A DNA stretch of 64,000 nucleotides. Source: Cardinalis cardinalis. Its lineage: Eukaryota > Chordata > Aves > Passeriformes > Cardinalidae. The notes beneath the pieces were generated by a model, which made no database searches, was not told where the DNA came from, and saw only the letters and a program-made list of their open reading frames with translations. The stretch lies in contig JACDOX010000015.1 in NCBI GenBank assembly GCA_014549065.1, positions 3,148,747 to 3,212,746 of the forward strand. Reading direction: 5' to 3'. Made by a program: the position numbers and the translations under genes. Below, in pieces: positions 46,896 to 59,924 of this stretch (the first letter of the stretch is position 1; each line of letters begins with the position of its first letter).

Positions 46896-48975
46896 CATTT
46901 AATAGCAATATATGACTGCTTTGTTTGTTTGTTTGGTATTGGGTGTACCCTGCCCTGTGAGTGGCTATATCTGAGCCACGAGAGGTTAAACTCTTCTGGA
47001 CTCCTTTGGTTGCTCAGAAAACTCTCGCTGCTCTGGGCTTCATAGATGAAATATAAACACCATTTACATCTACTTAAAATCTGAATTGAACTTGAAATTT
47101 CTGTTCAGTCCAGTGGTGAATGTAGCTACTGTTAAATTGCTCCATTAAGTATAAAGCAAAGTTTAATCTGCTGTGTTTTACTTTTGTAAAATGCTTCTAA
47201 GCACTGGTAATGTTCCTTTTTATTGTGTTCCTTTGACTTTATAGAAAACTGAAAACTTTGTCCCAATTAAAAAAAAAAGAAAAAAAAAGGATTAAAATAC
47301 CCATGGAAGAAACACGAAGGTTGAAAAAAGAGAGAAGAAAGGAGGAACATTACCTGGAAGAATTAAGAGGAACAACACTGAAGCAACTTTGCTTTTTCCT
47401 TTCCAAAGGAAAAAGGTGGTCAAAGAGCTTGCTCAAAGAGCCCCACTAAGCAGATTACCTCAACTACTTGTAGAAAAGACTACAAATGCAAACCAGAAAG
47501 GCAATTACTTTTTTTTTCTTCATTCAGATAGAATTCTTCAGCTTCTAACATGGAGTTAATTGCCTCTTTTTTTTCCCCTCCTTTTTTCTTGTAATGGTCT
47601 TTTGCATAGGTTTAGTCATCCTTGAGGGCAGCTGCTCCAAGTATACAGCAATTGCCAGATGATTACCTCTTTAATGTTTTCACTGAGTACTTTGCTGGTT
47701 AACCTCCTTAACTGGAGAGCTGCTTATTGTTATTTATGTCTTGTCAGCATAGAGGTTCATTAAGCATCGGTAAATGACATGTTTTCATATCTGCTGACAC
47801 CAGAAATGCAATATGATCAATTGCAAATTGACTTCAGTGCAGCAATAGAGTGCATTTAACACACATCAGTGGATCATTTGTACAAGCAGAGCTCGAATTT
47901 TTATGGCTGTTTATGTCTCTCTAATACCCAAGTATAAATTCTCCCAAGCCAAGCGATTCTTCGTAAAACCAAATGCAAAACTCTGTCCAACAAGGCTGGG
48001 TCTCAGCACAGAAAGTTTTTGGATGGCAGGAAGCTGAAAGTGGTGAAGCAGCCCTGATTGTCTCAGCTATGCCAGGAGGCACAGATGGGCTGGGGCATCT
48101 CTTGCGAGCCTTCCCTCTCCTCCCCAGTGCTTTCTCTCACTNGCAGGCTTGCACTGGGTCTTGCCCACACCCCAGGGAAGGTCTGGAGATGGCTTTGTGT
48201 GTGTGTGATGCCCCAAAGCTGAGCTGATGACACCTCTGTGCCCAGGTCCTGTGGGGCAGGGGGTGTCAGTGATGGGGAGTCAAGAGCTTCCAGTCTCTCC
48301 AGTGGTCTTTCACTGCTCGCCGCTCACGCTCCTGGCAAGGGAGCTGCGCTCATGGCAGGCTGGGTCCAAAGTGCTGCTTTCNGGTGNTGCTGCAGCAGCT
48401 CCTGAGGAAGCTCCCCTGGCTTTTAGTGGCTCAAGCCCTTTGTTAAACTGAGCCTTGGGGCCAGAGGGCAGGGCCCTGGAATCTGTCCTGCTGCACAGGG
48501 TGATGGAGCAGCCACTGCAATAGCATTGGCAGGCACTGGGCATCTCCTGGGCTTCCAAGGCTTGGGGTAGTGATCTTCCCTATCAGTACTTGGATCTCCT
48601 CTCTAGGATGAGCTATGACCCCATGCTAAAGGCAACTAAAAGAACAGTGACTGTAACTCTCCAGGTTGTCCTCTGCCCAAAACTGTTCATTCACTTACAC
48701 TGGGCTGCTTGTGCCTCACTGGAGTNCAGGCTCTCCATCTTGTTTCCTTCTGACCAAAATTTCTAGGAACTACTGATATTTCTGTAGTTCTGGGACTGCT
48801 CCTGCCTGTACCAGTGTACTTGNATCAGAGTATGTCACCTTCACAGACATCTCTGAATTTCTAACTTCTATCTTCAGAAATTTCTCTCAATGGCAGAGGT
48901 GAAATTTTCAACTCTGCAGATCCAGGCAGATTATACAGTAAAGATCCTACTGTCAGAGTAGGAAAAGCATATACT
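46896..48975. other. Non-coding, nothing recognisable
   Basis: It includes a Lys/Glu-rich short open frame at 47258-47449, produced by purine-rich sequence (AAAAAAAAAAGAAAAAAAAGG), and a GC-richer patch at 48030-48550 without a recognisable product. No RNA gene was identified. Confidence 0.45.
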
Positions 48976-48984
48976 TATCTTTAT

Positions 48985-49132
48985 TAAAAAACAAAACAAA
49001 ACCAAACCCAAAAACCCTCAAAAACCAAAAAAAGCAACAACAACAAAAAAAAACCAACCCCAAAACCAACCAACCAACCAACCGGAAAACAGCAAAAAAC
49101 CAAAAACCCCCCCAAAACCCTAACAACAATGA
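48985..49132. repeat. A/C-rich low-complexity tract with CCAA microsatellite
   Basis: About 150 bases nearly devoid of G and T on the plus strand, including a run of CCAA repeats near 49065-49082. The sequence type resembles the tract near 2.1 kb. Confidence 0.9.
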
Positions 49133-49878
49133 CAAAACAGCTCCATAACCCCAGAAGAAAAAAAAAAAAAGCGCTTTTTGAGAAAAGGTTTTAATTTCAA
49201 AGCATCATCAGGTTTCAATTTAACAAAACACTGTAAAATAAAAGAAAACCATGAATGCAGGCAGCAGCCCTGGGAGCATTCAGTGCTGATTTACTATGCC
49301 AGGACATATCTTCTGTAGAGTTAGATTATTATTTTCCTCTACTGTTCTGTCACACATTGTTTCAGGTCTGAGATTCCTCACTAGTAAATGAGCAAAGGCA
49401 GAAAGGGTTTACTCACATTAAATCCATTATTTTATGTACTGGAGAAAAAAAAGAAAAAAAAGGCTTGCATTGAAATCTCTTTGGAAAGAAAGTAAGTTCT
49501 TACATTGTTTTAATTGGGGTAGCTTTGGCAATTTATATATAAGTCAAAACATTTTGACATTCATCTGGAGTATCTGACTCTCAGCTTATGCTCTTCTTCT
49601 GTTGAAATATCTGCAATATGCTCATGGCTTTATATGCTACAATAACTTTCTTGTTTTGTGTTATGAAAAAGAAATTAAACTTCAGATTGTCTTTTCTGTA
49701 CAGAAAAGATAGGAGCTTCTGATCTAATCTGTTTGATTAGTGACCTTCCTGAAGAAAACTGTCATCTTCCTTATTATACTTATTCTCACCAAATATCCAC
49801 AACCATATTTGCCCATGGGCTGCTGAAGTACTGCTTGTGTTTGCTCCCTGTTGATTGGAACATGTGAAACAGCCTTGT

Positions 49879-50014
49879 TTTAGCACTATGAATAACAGAA
49901 TGCTGAATTAATATTATGGCCCCCTAACAAAATTGCTTTGATGTAAGATTCCAATATCCTTATTTTGTTACAGGGCCATAATACTTGTTTAGCGTTCTGT
50001 TATTCATGTGCTGA
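49879..50014. repeat. Long imperfect inverted repeat (hairpin, about 53-bp arms)
   Basis: The left arm (49880-49935) and the reverse complement of the right arm (49961-50014) match over about 53 positions with few differences. Shared blocks are AGCAC, ATGAATAACAGAA, TATTATGGCCC and TAACAAAAT. The loop is about 27 bases. Transcribed from either strand it would fold into a hairpin of about 135 nt with a 50-bp stem. The arms lie 30 bp apart, so it is either a compact MITE-like element, a local inverted duplication or a microRNA-type precursor. No named family is recognised. Confidence 0.85.
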
Positions 50015-50019
50015 GATGA

Positions 50020-52690
50020 TATTGATGGACTTACTAGGATTCCAGCTATGGAGCTCATGCTGGGGTAGAGTCAGACAAATTAAGGCAAATTTTAGTCCAA
50101 GTTTAAGACTATAAGGCGGAGCAGATGGTAGAGCTGGTTATTTCAATCTTTGTTATCAACATGCTGATTGTCCCTGCACCTTTTTCCTGACTGTTGGTTT
50201 TTATCACAGCACAAGGCCAGATCCTGCCCTGGGGAAATCTGCAGTGTACTGGCAGCACAGGCTGCAAACTGTGTCTTAATAAGGCGTGTTTTAAAAAAAG
50301 AGCACCTGTTGGTCACAAAATAGGAATTTTTGTTTAAGGAAAGCACTGATAAACTTGATGAAGGATAGAAAGATGAAGCAAAATGGGCTAAGAGAGGTTT
50401 GAGTGTCTAAGTACAGTGTGGTGATTCCACTAAATCTTGATAATTTAACCAAATTCTGCTTGTGNACACAAGTATGAANAATAANTAAAAGGAAAGANGA
50501 AAGAAAGAACAACTGCTCTGTGTGTCTTCAGATAAAACACACACGTTCTTTATAAAATTCACATGGAGCCATAGTGTATAAAATATGGTATGCACTAAGC
50601 CAGTAATAACCAAACAATTTGATATCATGTGAAGTTTACCATTTCTCTTTAGTTTCTCAAAATCAATTAAAATGGAATTTTATTTCGAGAAGATTGAACA
50701 ATAATTTATAGAGAACTATAGCTCTGGATGATGATGCCCACTAACAACAAAATGCAAGAAAACAAGATCCCAGAGCTCTTCAGAATGATCTCAAAATCTG
50801 CTGGAGACATGTTGGGGCCAGGCTTTCTGAGAGGCACNGCAGACTCCACTTCTGCCATCTCTGACTATCCAAATGGCAGTGCCAGGCTGTAAGACATANA
50901 AATGCTTTTCCTCCAGACTGCCTCAAGATCCCAGGTGCTGTGCAGAGACCACTGTGGTCCAGCAAAGGGGTGAGGGCAGAGATGTATCACTGCCCAGCTT
51001 GCTGTGTGTGTTCAGATACTGCTGCCCATCCCAGAGCTACAGCCAGAACCACTGGTCCAGCCAGAGGTGCAGGAGGACGTGGAGCTGGAGCCAAGCAGAA
51101 GGCTGTGGTCCTGCTCTGCATGGCTCCTCTGGTTTTGATAGACAGGGATTTGAGAATTAATGTTACACATATTGCAAAGATGAGGACAAAAATTGACCAG
51201 AAATACCAAAAGGACCAGTATTTCATTAAGGAGGATAGATTTATTGACTGTCTAGACTGAAGCTAGTTTTGTATTCACACTTTAAAAGTTTTAATTAAGG
51301 TTTACACTTATACTGTCTAGCCATTCCCAGGTTAGTTTTATGAAAACATTAACCTTGACATTTTGACAACTTTTTTCCTTTCATTTAGTCTCTCNTTTAA
51401 AATTGTTTTCATTGTCTGTGGTTTGGTGATTCCCTTGGTCCGCTTACACAACCAAGCCCTTTGAAGAGTGACAGCTCAGCGTGCCCAGTGGCAGCTCCCA
51501 GCACAGCTTTTAATTCTCAGNTCACCTGAGCAGTGGAGCTCTGTCTCTGTGGCCCTGCACCAGCATCACACCATGTTCTGCAGGCAGAGAAATGAAGTTT
51601 GCCTCCACACCTGCACAGTGCACCTCTGAGAACAGCACCGTGGTGTCTTCACAGCTTGTGGGACCAGGGGCTGGCAGAGGCTGTGGGGCTCTCCTCACCT
51701 TGGTGCCTTGGCAGGAACTCCTGCTGTCCCTCCTGCCATCACACACACACACATACACACAAAAGTCCTGNACCTCCCAGGGCAGTCTGTTTCTCTAGAA
51801 GATGCTTCAGCTTCTGCATGGGAGGCCCCAAGCAGTCCCCAGTAGCTTCTGTCCTGTGCTGGGGTCAAGCAGTACAGCATGCAAAGATGCCTGACAGTGC
51901 CACATGTGGACTTGGAAAGTCCAAGTTCAGCACTGCTATATCAGGAAATGCCCCAAATCACCTAAGAACTTACTGCAAGACATACTTAAAATTTTCTGCC
52001 CCAGCTCTCCAAAGATGATAAGGCAGAAATGTATGTAAACTGTGTATGTTTACAGTGATGCAGGGAGGTGCTGTGAAAGTCCTACAGCAATGTTTCCACG
52101 GCTCACACCAATAAATAAATCCTTAAATTTTGCTGGTGTATTTCTTCTCAGCTGCTTTTCTCTGCAAAGCTGCTGTGGTTATTAACTCATTGGAGCTCAC
52201 AGAGGATGAGGCAAGACATTTGGGTGTTAATGGCAGCACTTTGATAGACAAGTAGAGAGAGAGGGAAGTTGTCTCTTCCCAGGGAGACAGGAGAACACAC
52301 CAACTCTTAAGAAAGGAATAACCTTCACCTTTGCATCCCTGCATATCTTTGTTTAAGACTGCATTGTGTTGGGTAAATTCCATTCCAATCCCACTGACTG
52401 CATGTGAGAAACTGGTCTTTCAACTTTACAGAAAAAAGGGAAATCAAACGTTTTATTTTTTTGAAACAACAGAGAAAAACTGGTAAGATGGCATAATTCA
52501 GACCAAGCTCCTATGGAAGGAAGGAAATGTTGCTGAAAGAAATTGGCAGAGAACAGAAATGCCTATAGAGAAGCAGGAATGTAAACAGTGTGGTTGTGCC
52601 CAACCCTTCCTGTAAAAGATTCCTGCATGTCCTCCTGCTTCTCTTTCAAGTATTGTCCAGCATGTTGACTGGATAAATTGAGTGCAGTCT
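50020..52690. other. Non-coding, nothing recognisable
   Basis: It contains a purine-rich microsatellite near 50485-50510 and a CA microsatellite at 51740-51762. Open frames near 51.6-52.0 kb are not recognisable. Confidence 0.45.
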
Positions 52691-52693
52691 GGT

Positions 52694-53085
52694 TTCAGTG
52701 GTAGGAGTTCAAGATGANAACACTGAGTCGCTTGCTCTTACCAAAGGTGGCTTTATTACTCGAGTGTGATCAGAAACTAAACATTTTACAAAGCAGGGCT
52801 GCCCAAAATCTGAGAGATTCTGCCTCATGTAAGGCCAAGGGGAAAAGAAGGCTGGGATTGCATTTTTAATACTGTTTGGGAATCCAGGTTCCCAAGACAA
52901 GCAATGCACATCCTTGTGAGCAGGAGGGAGCAGCGAGGAGAGTGCGTGACCCCGTGTCACTGTTTCCCTGCTGGAGATGGTGACAACATGTTTGTAGCAG
53001 GAACACAGTCCCTGCTCCCAGGCTGGGGTGAGGCAATGGGGACCTAAGGAACCAAACAAACACCACTTTTACTCCTCAACAGCAA
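52694..53085 (-). mobile_element. Possible LTR fragment, minus orientation
   Basis: On the minus strand a segment of about 390 bp can be read from TGTTGAGGAGT near 53085 to ACTCCTACCA near 52700; these ends are imperfect inverted repeats, as in LTRs. It contains AATAAAGCCACC at 52757-52746, about 50 bases before its end, where an R/U5 boundary would sit. No target-site duplication could be found, and no known family is recalled, so this is tentative. Confidence 0.35.
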
Positions 53086-53089
53086 GTAC

Positions 53090-54380
53090 ATCTCCCTGTT
53101 TGCATGAAGTGAACATCTGAGGATTATCTGGAAAATGTGGGATTTTGTTANTGGAATTAGAGTTTAGAGAAATCTTATGAAGCAAGTAGTGTATAGGGCT
53201 TGACATAAAATAGGCCTGGTAATGAAACTGATAAGGGNAACACCCTTGGGAATCCTAGAATAGAACTTCTCATTGATCTCTTCNGGCACTGAGAAAGAAA
53301 AATGCAGGTCTACAGATTGACAAGCACTATGTGAGGGAAAAAAATTACACTCAGGTGATAATCCCAAATCAAAAGGAGCTCAGAAGAAAGANAAGTGTCT
53401 AAGCCTTTTTGTTTGTAACTGAAATTTACAATCATGGATGTTATTCCCTGAGGACATGACTGTATTGATAATTTCAAAAATTAAATTTAAAAGGTAAAAA
53501 AAAAACAACCCAGGAGAACATATACGCTGAGTTATCAATAAATTGTTTTCTTTGTCATGCAAAAGAAGGAAAAGACTGCCCAAAACCTTTCTGATTCATT
53601 CTGTAGCATCCTAAGGTAATGCTCTGTGTCNGAANTGTAAATATTTTTTCAGAGGAAAATATTTTTTCAATCTCTCNGAAGATTAATCAGTGGTACTGAT
53701 TTACCACTAATAATTTCNTTATTACTTATTAACAGTTTATTAATATTAGAAAAATCTAATCTGTTTTCCCACATTACTTTTCTTTACTAACTTCTCCTAC
53801 ATTGGATTGCNAAATTTGGCCCAGCAAACCATATTTTCAACACATTTGACCCTCACTGATAAGAAAAATTATTTTGTTTTAGGGAACCTTGCCTGGCATT
53901 CAAGTCTACAGTATCTGATTCCCTTCTCTGACACAAACCTTATGTATGAATTTGGGGCCTTCATTTTTTGGGTCTCATTTTCCTTTTTGTAAAATATGAC
54001 TTTTGGGAANAGAGTTCCCCAGCTTCACACTCCTAATAGCTGGAATTCTTCTTCTAGTTTACAGGATGGATGTGATTGTCGTAAGTTTTCATACAATATT
54101 TTTATCTAAACATCTCTATTAAATTAAACAGTTCTTTTCCTCTCATGGTAGTTAGTTCTTGGATGCTTTACTGGCTGCAATTGTCTCCTCTTTCAGTCTG
54201 TGTTTTACTGTGCAAGACAAGATTTCCAGCCTTCTGTCATGAGAAAATGCTCATCACCTCCATAAGGCCCTCCATGCCTCTCTTTTTGATGTGAACTCTT
54301 GTGTGCAGTATCCAGATGGGATTTCTCTCTGTTTTGTATAAGAAGTTCCAGTAAGAAATTTTGCAGAAATGATGGTCCCC
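53090..54380. other. Non-coding, nothing recognisable
   Basis: AT-rich sequence. No gene or named repeat was identified. Confidence 0.45.
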
Positions 54381-54385
54381 TCATT

Positions 54386-54415
54386 AAAAAAAAACAAAAA
54401 AAAAAAAAAAAAAAC

Positions 54416-54444
<29 letters not shown>
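54386..54444. repeat. A-rich run of about 59 bases
   Basis: Nearly pure A, interrupted by two C bases. I see no retrogene or SINE body immediately upstream, so it is treated as a simple repeat. Confidence 0.9.
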
Positions 54445-54449
<5 letters not shown>

Positions 54450-57400
54450 ATCTTTCTGAGCCTGTGAGCCTGTTAACTTTTAAAAATACATAGGACATGG
54501 ACATGTGCTTGTGGTGTGGTATCCCAACACCATGTCTGTCTGTCCTTTACTCCCAACACACAAGGAAGGTCCAGCTTAACAGCCATCATTTCTTGGGGCA
54601 CAGCCCATTTAAAATACAAAATCAAACAATATGGAAAAAAAACCTCAACCAAAACCAAAACAAAAGTGTGTGTGAGTTGCTGTACAGCTATTATTTAATA
54701 GGAGTGTTAACCAAGAAAACACTTGAAAGCATTTTGTGGTTTGAGCATAAGACTCCTTTTTTGCATTGCTCTCCCCTCTGTCCTTGTCCCCCTGTCCATG
54801 TTCTGCTCCCCTGTAGCTTCTGCCTGCAGGAACACACTCAGTAGAGGCAAAACTGGCCCACCCTAGGGCTAGAGGGAGCAGCCCTTCATGCCATCCTGGC
54901 AGGGACAGGGCCCATCCATGAAAGCAGGAGGCTGCTGCCAGGGAGGAGCCAGGATGAAGGTGCAGCTGGTGTGAAAAGCTGCCCTCCTGCAGCCCCAGCT
55001 CTGCTGGGTGCCCTTGGCTCTGTGAGTCTGCTCTGTGCAGGGGAAACCTGAGGAGATGCACCTCAATGCAGCTAGCAGGGCAGAATTGATAGTTCTGGGC
55101 TGGAGCAAACTGCAGCCCCGAGAGACAGGCATGACCCACCTTGCTGCTGGTGTGGAGCTNGGATAAAGGGGAAATGTTAGGGACAGTTGTCAGAGAGGGG
55201 TTTCACAGATGGCTGATACTCCTGAGATTTAACTGAGGATATACAAAATGCAACAGTTGTGATTAACTGCACTCAGTCTTTGTGCAAAACTGTTCCACTA
55301 AAAGACACTGCCTAGTGATTGCTGCTCTGATTTACTTTTTTTTCTAAAGTTTATTTTGCACTTACAGCTTGTGAACTGATCTGGTTTAGACTTTAAGATG
55401 GCAGCATTATGTCTCCAGATTGAAGCATTTTGTTGTGTCACTCCTTGTTTCTAGTGCCAAGATCACAGTCAGAAGGGAGTCACCCATGAAGATTTGTTCA
55501 TGCAGCTAAGCTAACTTCCATGGATGAAGTTCAAAAAGAAAAGGTCAGTTATACATATGTAATTTTATTTATGTTTAGTTTTATGACTTATGAGGAGTCT
55601 TTGTGAAATAATACAAAAAGAATTTCTGGGTTTTTTTGTTAATTGTGGAAAATACNCTATAGAAATAAGGCTTTTCCTGAAGTTGTCTAGAAATAAGCTG
55701 GATCCAAACACACCTTAAACTTGAAAAAAAGTGAGATTAATGAGGTGAGGCTCTGGAATATCTAGTATTTTGACTTCCTCCTAACTTCAGAGGTACACAA
55801 AGCTTTATTTTATTAGGAAGATTTAAAGCAGAGCTCCAAACTGGCTGCTAGAAGTTTTAGTCTTTTAACATGCCTCTATACATCTCATTTCTGTTATAAC
55901 TCTCCTCTTTTTGTGTTTTTTTAAATCTAAGCAGTGGGTCTCCCAGGCTGGCTTTAGGACTTTGCAGGATCTTGAGCTAATAGTTTGCCAATGCCTGTGA
56001 ATATCTCCATTTTTCAGAGAAGCTTGTTGGGCTGGAATTTTGCTTCTTGGAAAGGAAGGCTCAGGTGCATACCAAAAGGTTTCTGCCTTGTGACTGTTTC
56101 AGACTCACTGTAGTTTTTCTTTGATCTATATAACTGTCTCACAAAAGCAATATTAAGAATACATGTGGCTCAAATTCCTGCATTTTTTAAATATCAAAAA
56201 TGAATAAATTTTGTTTGTCCCTTTTGGTCNGATCCAAAAGGTTTCCATGGGGTTTAGATCAGGTGGTGTTTTAGGAACCATGTTCTGACCCATAGAGTTA
56301 ATGGAATTANCCTGGGAAAGGTTTTAGTCGGCTTTAAAGTCTCTGGTTTAAAAATACTTACTTTTAGTAGGGAGGAAACTGGAATTGCCTGTTTTTTTAG
56401 GAGTACTTTATTACTGTTACCCTCATTCCTAATCAGATTGCTCTTCAGTGCTTAGGTGTATCTTTGTGCTGACATTAAATAAACATAAAACCCCACCTGG
56501 AAACACAGAATAGTATTTTGCTTTCTGGATCCTACTCTAGACAAAGTTCCTGGGTACCCTGCACTCCCAGGTATCTAATGCCCGCAGCACTGTACCACAA
56601 GATGAATGTACCTGACCCCAGGTAGAACAAAATAGCACTTTGTCCTTGAATATGAAAATNACTCCTCTGTGGCAGGAGCTTATATAAAATATGTTTCTTG
56701 GTTCTCTTTTCATGCCCTCAACTCTTTCTTTTTCCANTAACAGAATAAAGAATAAAGGTCAGAAAAAATGGACACTAAACTGCAGTTGTAAATACAAACA
56801 CGAACTTTATTTGTGTGACTGCCTCTTTTGCAGAAACCTCTACCCACAAAGTCAAAATTGAGGCCAAAATGTCTCAGAAAAGAGCAATTATCCTAAGTCT
56901 GGGCCCATTGTTCATCTCTTTTCCAGGCCAAGCAATTCTTTGCTANTGAATTATTTACTGAGAGGGAGAATCAGCTTTATTCATCAGAGGAGCATTAGAA
57001 TCCAACAGGACTGTGAATACATATTTAAAATGTTTACTAGTGTGCTTGAGGATATTCATTTAAAGCCTTTAGAGACTAGGTTGTTCATTACAACTTCAAA
57101 TGAGGTTTACCCTAACTGTTTTCTAACTTTCCTGATGCTTGTCTTGGCTTTTTGGTCTGCCCTGAGTGCNTAGCTTTTTGTTTTATGCTGAAGGTATCAG
57201 AAGCAAGATGTTATCTGTGATATGAGATTACTTTATGTGGACATGGTGTGTGGTATTTTAGGCTTGAATTTATCCATGTTGGATGATGGAGGGGAATTCC
57301 ATTGAATTCCACTGAGGGGGGAGGAAATTCTAATTCTCCTTCTGTTTAAGGCTGCAGTGCCATGGTTGCAGTGGCTTTGGAATATTATCCTACTATGCTT

Positions 57401-59560
57401 GAGAAGCATATAATAGCCCTACACTGGATGTCTTGCTCATTAAATCANTCTTGTAGATATTCTGCTCCTGGTGCAATCAGAGATAAACAGTGCTAATGCT
57501 TCCTCATAGCTATTAGCATTTCAAAATCTTACACTTCAAACAGTTCCTTCCCATTTCCTCAAGATATTCAGAGTCTTGTTTTGGATTACTTCTCAGAATG
57601 GAACACAATGAAATATTTATTAAGCTTTCTGGAGAAGCTCTGGAGGCAGGATTTATTAATAGTGAAAATTCATTACTGATGCTGTTGTTCTCAACTGATA
57701 AGAGGTTTTATGCCTCTGTATGCTATATTTTTGCTTTTTAAAAGGTGACATAACTTGCAACAGCTCACTATCAAAAACATTTCTCTGGCTCTTGAGCTAG
57801 CAGAAGACTGAATCCTCTGTGTTTAGGGTTAACAGCCAAATCTCCTGACCTGTGCCTATAAACTCAGCTCTGCTTGTATCAGCTAAGGCAAAACAATTTA
57901 TGTAGACTGATGTTCACATATTTCTCTCAAGGCTGCTTCTGATTGTCCAGATCTGACTTCTCTTTTTATGGTTTGCATCTTAATACCAATACTTCACAGA
58001 AGTATCTCCATCCCCTCTGCCTATGCCTCTGCCATTCAGTTCCCTGTGTCCCAGTACAGCAGTCCATGATCCAGCACTGTCAGTGGTGCATGATATGACT
58101 GAGATCAGGGGCACTACAGTTTTGCTGGGGTGGAACTACATGGGTTTTGTTATTGCTGTGACGGTCGGCANAGCTTCTCTTCTAGGAAAACTAGATTCCT
58201 TTCAGAGCCTTTCTGAATGGCTTACCTTAATTTTTCATTCTTACCACACATATGAAGCACCTGTGGCTAAAGGGACCCTTTCAGAGATGAAGTGGTGCAA
58301 AGCTCACCCTTCCTGGTGGTCAGAAACTCTTAAGTGTCATTTTAAAGACTCCAGACTGTGGGGCTCAGGGCTCACCATGATGTGGTAGGGATTAAGGCAT
58401 TTGTGTGAAACATTTTCTGTATAAAGGATAACAGTCCTCAAACACATTGATGTTAAATCCTTTGTTTTACATTCNCAATCCCAAGTATATAATTGCATTT
58501 CAGTACAAATTGCTTGTTGCCTTTAAATACAGTAAGTAAATCTCACATAAAATTCACTGTTCTGAATGCAAAGTATTTTAAGTCAGTGTTTCTAAAGCAA
58601 CAACTCCCAGTGCTCCATCAGCAGTGTGATCTGAGCAGGCTTTGCCTTCCTATAACNTGCAGAGGATGAGAGAGTGGGCAGAGACCTGATCCTTCTCAAA
58701 TCCACCTGTCTCATCTAGAAGAGAAAAAAACCAGCATAATGTGTAATAATATTACAGGGGTATAAGCCAAAGCCTGGTNTTCTCTTCTGATTTCTTTTCT
58801 CACAAATAAGATGTTTTCTTGTCCCCAAATTGCTTTCAAAATACAGTTTCCTCCAGTGAGAGGCACAGAACCCTTTTAGAGAGCAATGCCAGCAAACCAT
58901 ATGCTGCCTGGTTTTTATTAAAGATACACTCTGATGAAACCCCTCACCTTAAACCAAACCTTTTCTGTCCTGGTGGGCTGGAAGTCTGTACTTGATGATC
59001 GCAGTTGGTAAAACACAATCCACTGTGACGTGATCAGAGTTCTTACACATACAATCACCACACCTCACTGTTTAGTTTGTGATGAGAAATTACTTGCTGG
59101 AAGGAAATGTTCTGTTGTGCCCCAAAGTGAATGATGGGTTATTGGCAAACCTATAGAAAATTTGAGAGAGACCTTGTTAGAGTAGCTGAACTGTCAGTAA
59201 GGAGAATGATGGAGGAGTTTGTTATCTATATGGACTACTTTTATTCCAGCTCCTTGTTCTGTCTTGATGTTTGCTAGTTTGCTACCTAATATTAAATTAT
59301 TTTATCTGAGAACAATAGGGTTAGTTGGAACCCAGAGGTCTCTGTGCTCCTCCTCTGCTGTGGAGAGGGGATAAGACATCCCTTAGTAATTACCACTGAA
59401 ATTGCAAAAGACCAAAGCCTTTNCCTCTCACTAATGCCAGATCTCTTTTGACTTATTTTTCTCACTTTGTCTAGATTTAATTAGAACTTTAGAGAAAACG
59501 CAGCTTTATGGCTGTAATAATCGTCCAGGAATAATTTCTGAACCTTGCTATGAGTTTTGC
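54445..59560. other. Non-coding, no gene supported
   Basis: It includes a GC-richer patch at 54780-55140 with a 164-codon minus-strand open frame, and a plus-strand frame at 58023-58388. Neither has a recognisable domain, splice support or conserved motif. No named repeat was found. Confidence 0.45.
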
Positions 59561-59639
59561 TGCTCCTTATTGAGCCTCAGCAAGCAGCAAGTCTGTACTG
59601 TACTGCCGCAGCAAGTCTCCTCTTCCTTGGCCAATTATC

Positions 59640-59900
59640 TGTGGGAACGTTTTCACGCCGAGCGTGGGCAGCAGCCGGAGGAGAGCTGCGTTGAGTGTAT
59701 AGCGAGGAGAATTCCCCCTGAGAGCCCGGAGACCGCGCTCGTTGCGGGGGTGCTGAGAGCCCGGAGACCGCGCTCGGTGCCAATTCGGGCGGCGCTGCGA
59801 GCGCGGCGGGGCCCGAGCCCTGACGGAGCGGGCCCCGAGCCCCTGACGGAGCGGGCCCCGAGCCCTCACGGAGCTGCGTTCGCTGCTTCTGCTGCCGACA
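59640..59900. promoter_or_regulatory. Small CpG-dense patch with nested tandem duplications
   Basis: About 260 bp of very high CpG density in AT-rich surroundings. A 24-bp unit (CTGAGAGCCCGGAGACCGCG plus CTCG) occurs at 59718-59741 and 59753-59776, and a 21-23-bp unit related to GCCCGAGCCCTGACGGAGC occurs three times at 59811-59874. A 117-codon plus-strand open frame (59570-59923) spans it but resembles no protein I know. It could be a minor promoter, an alternative first exon, or GC-rich LTR-type sequence. Confidence 0.5.
59718..59874. repeat. Two nested short tandem duplications
   Basis: First, two copies of a 24-bp unit at 35-bp spacing (59718, 59753). Then three near-copies of a 21-23-bp GAGCCC..GACGGAGCGGG unit starting at 59811. 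Confidence 0.9.
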
Positions 59901-59924
59901 GGAGACAAGTTATTACCATATAAA

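Noticed and set aside
47258..47449. Lys/Glu-rich 63-codon frame resembling a coiled-coil fragment
   Set aside because: Produced by a purine-rich simple sequence. No exon borders or known relative.
54386..54444. Possible poly(A) tail of a retrogene
   Set aside because: No gene-like or SINE-like body upstream and no flanking duplication was found; treated as a simple A-rich repeat.
54645..55139. 164-codon minus-strand open frame
   Set aside because: No domain or exon structure; it coincides with a locally GC-richer patch.
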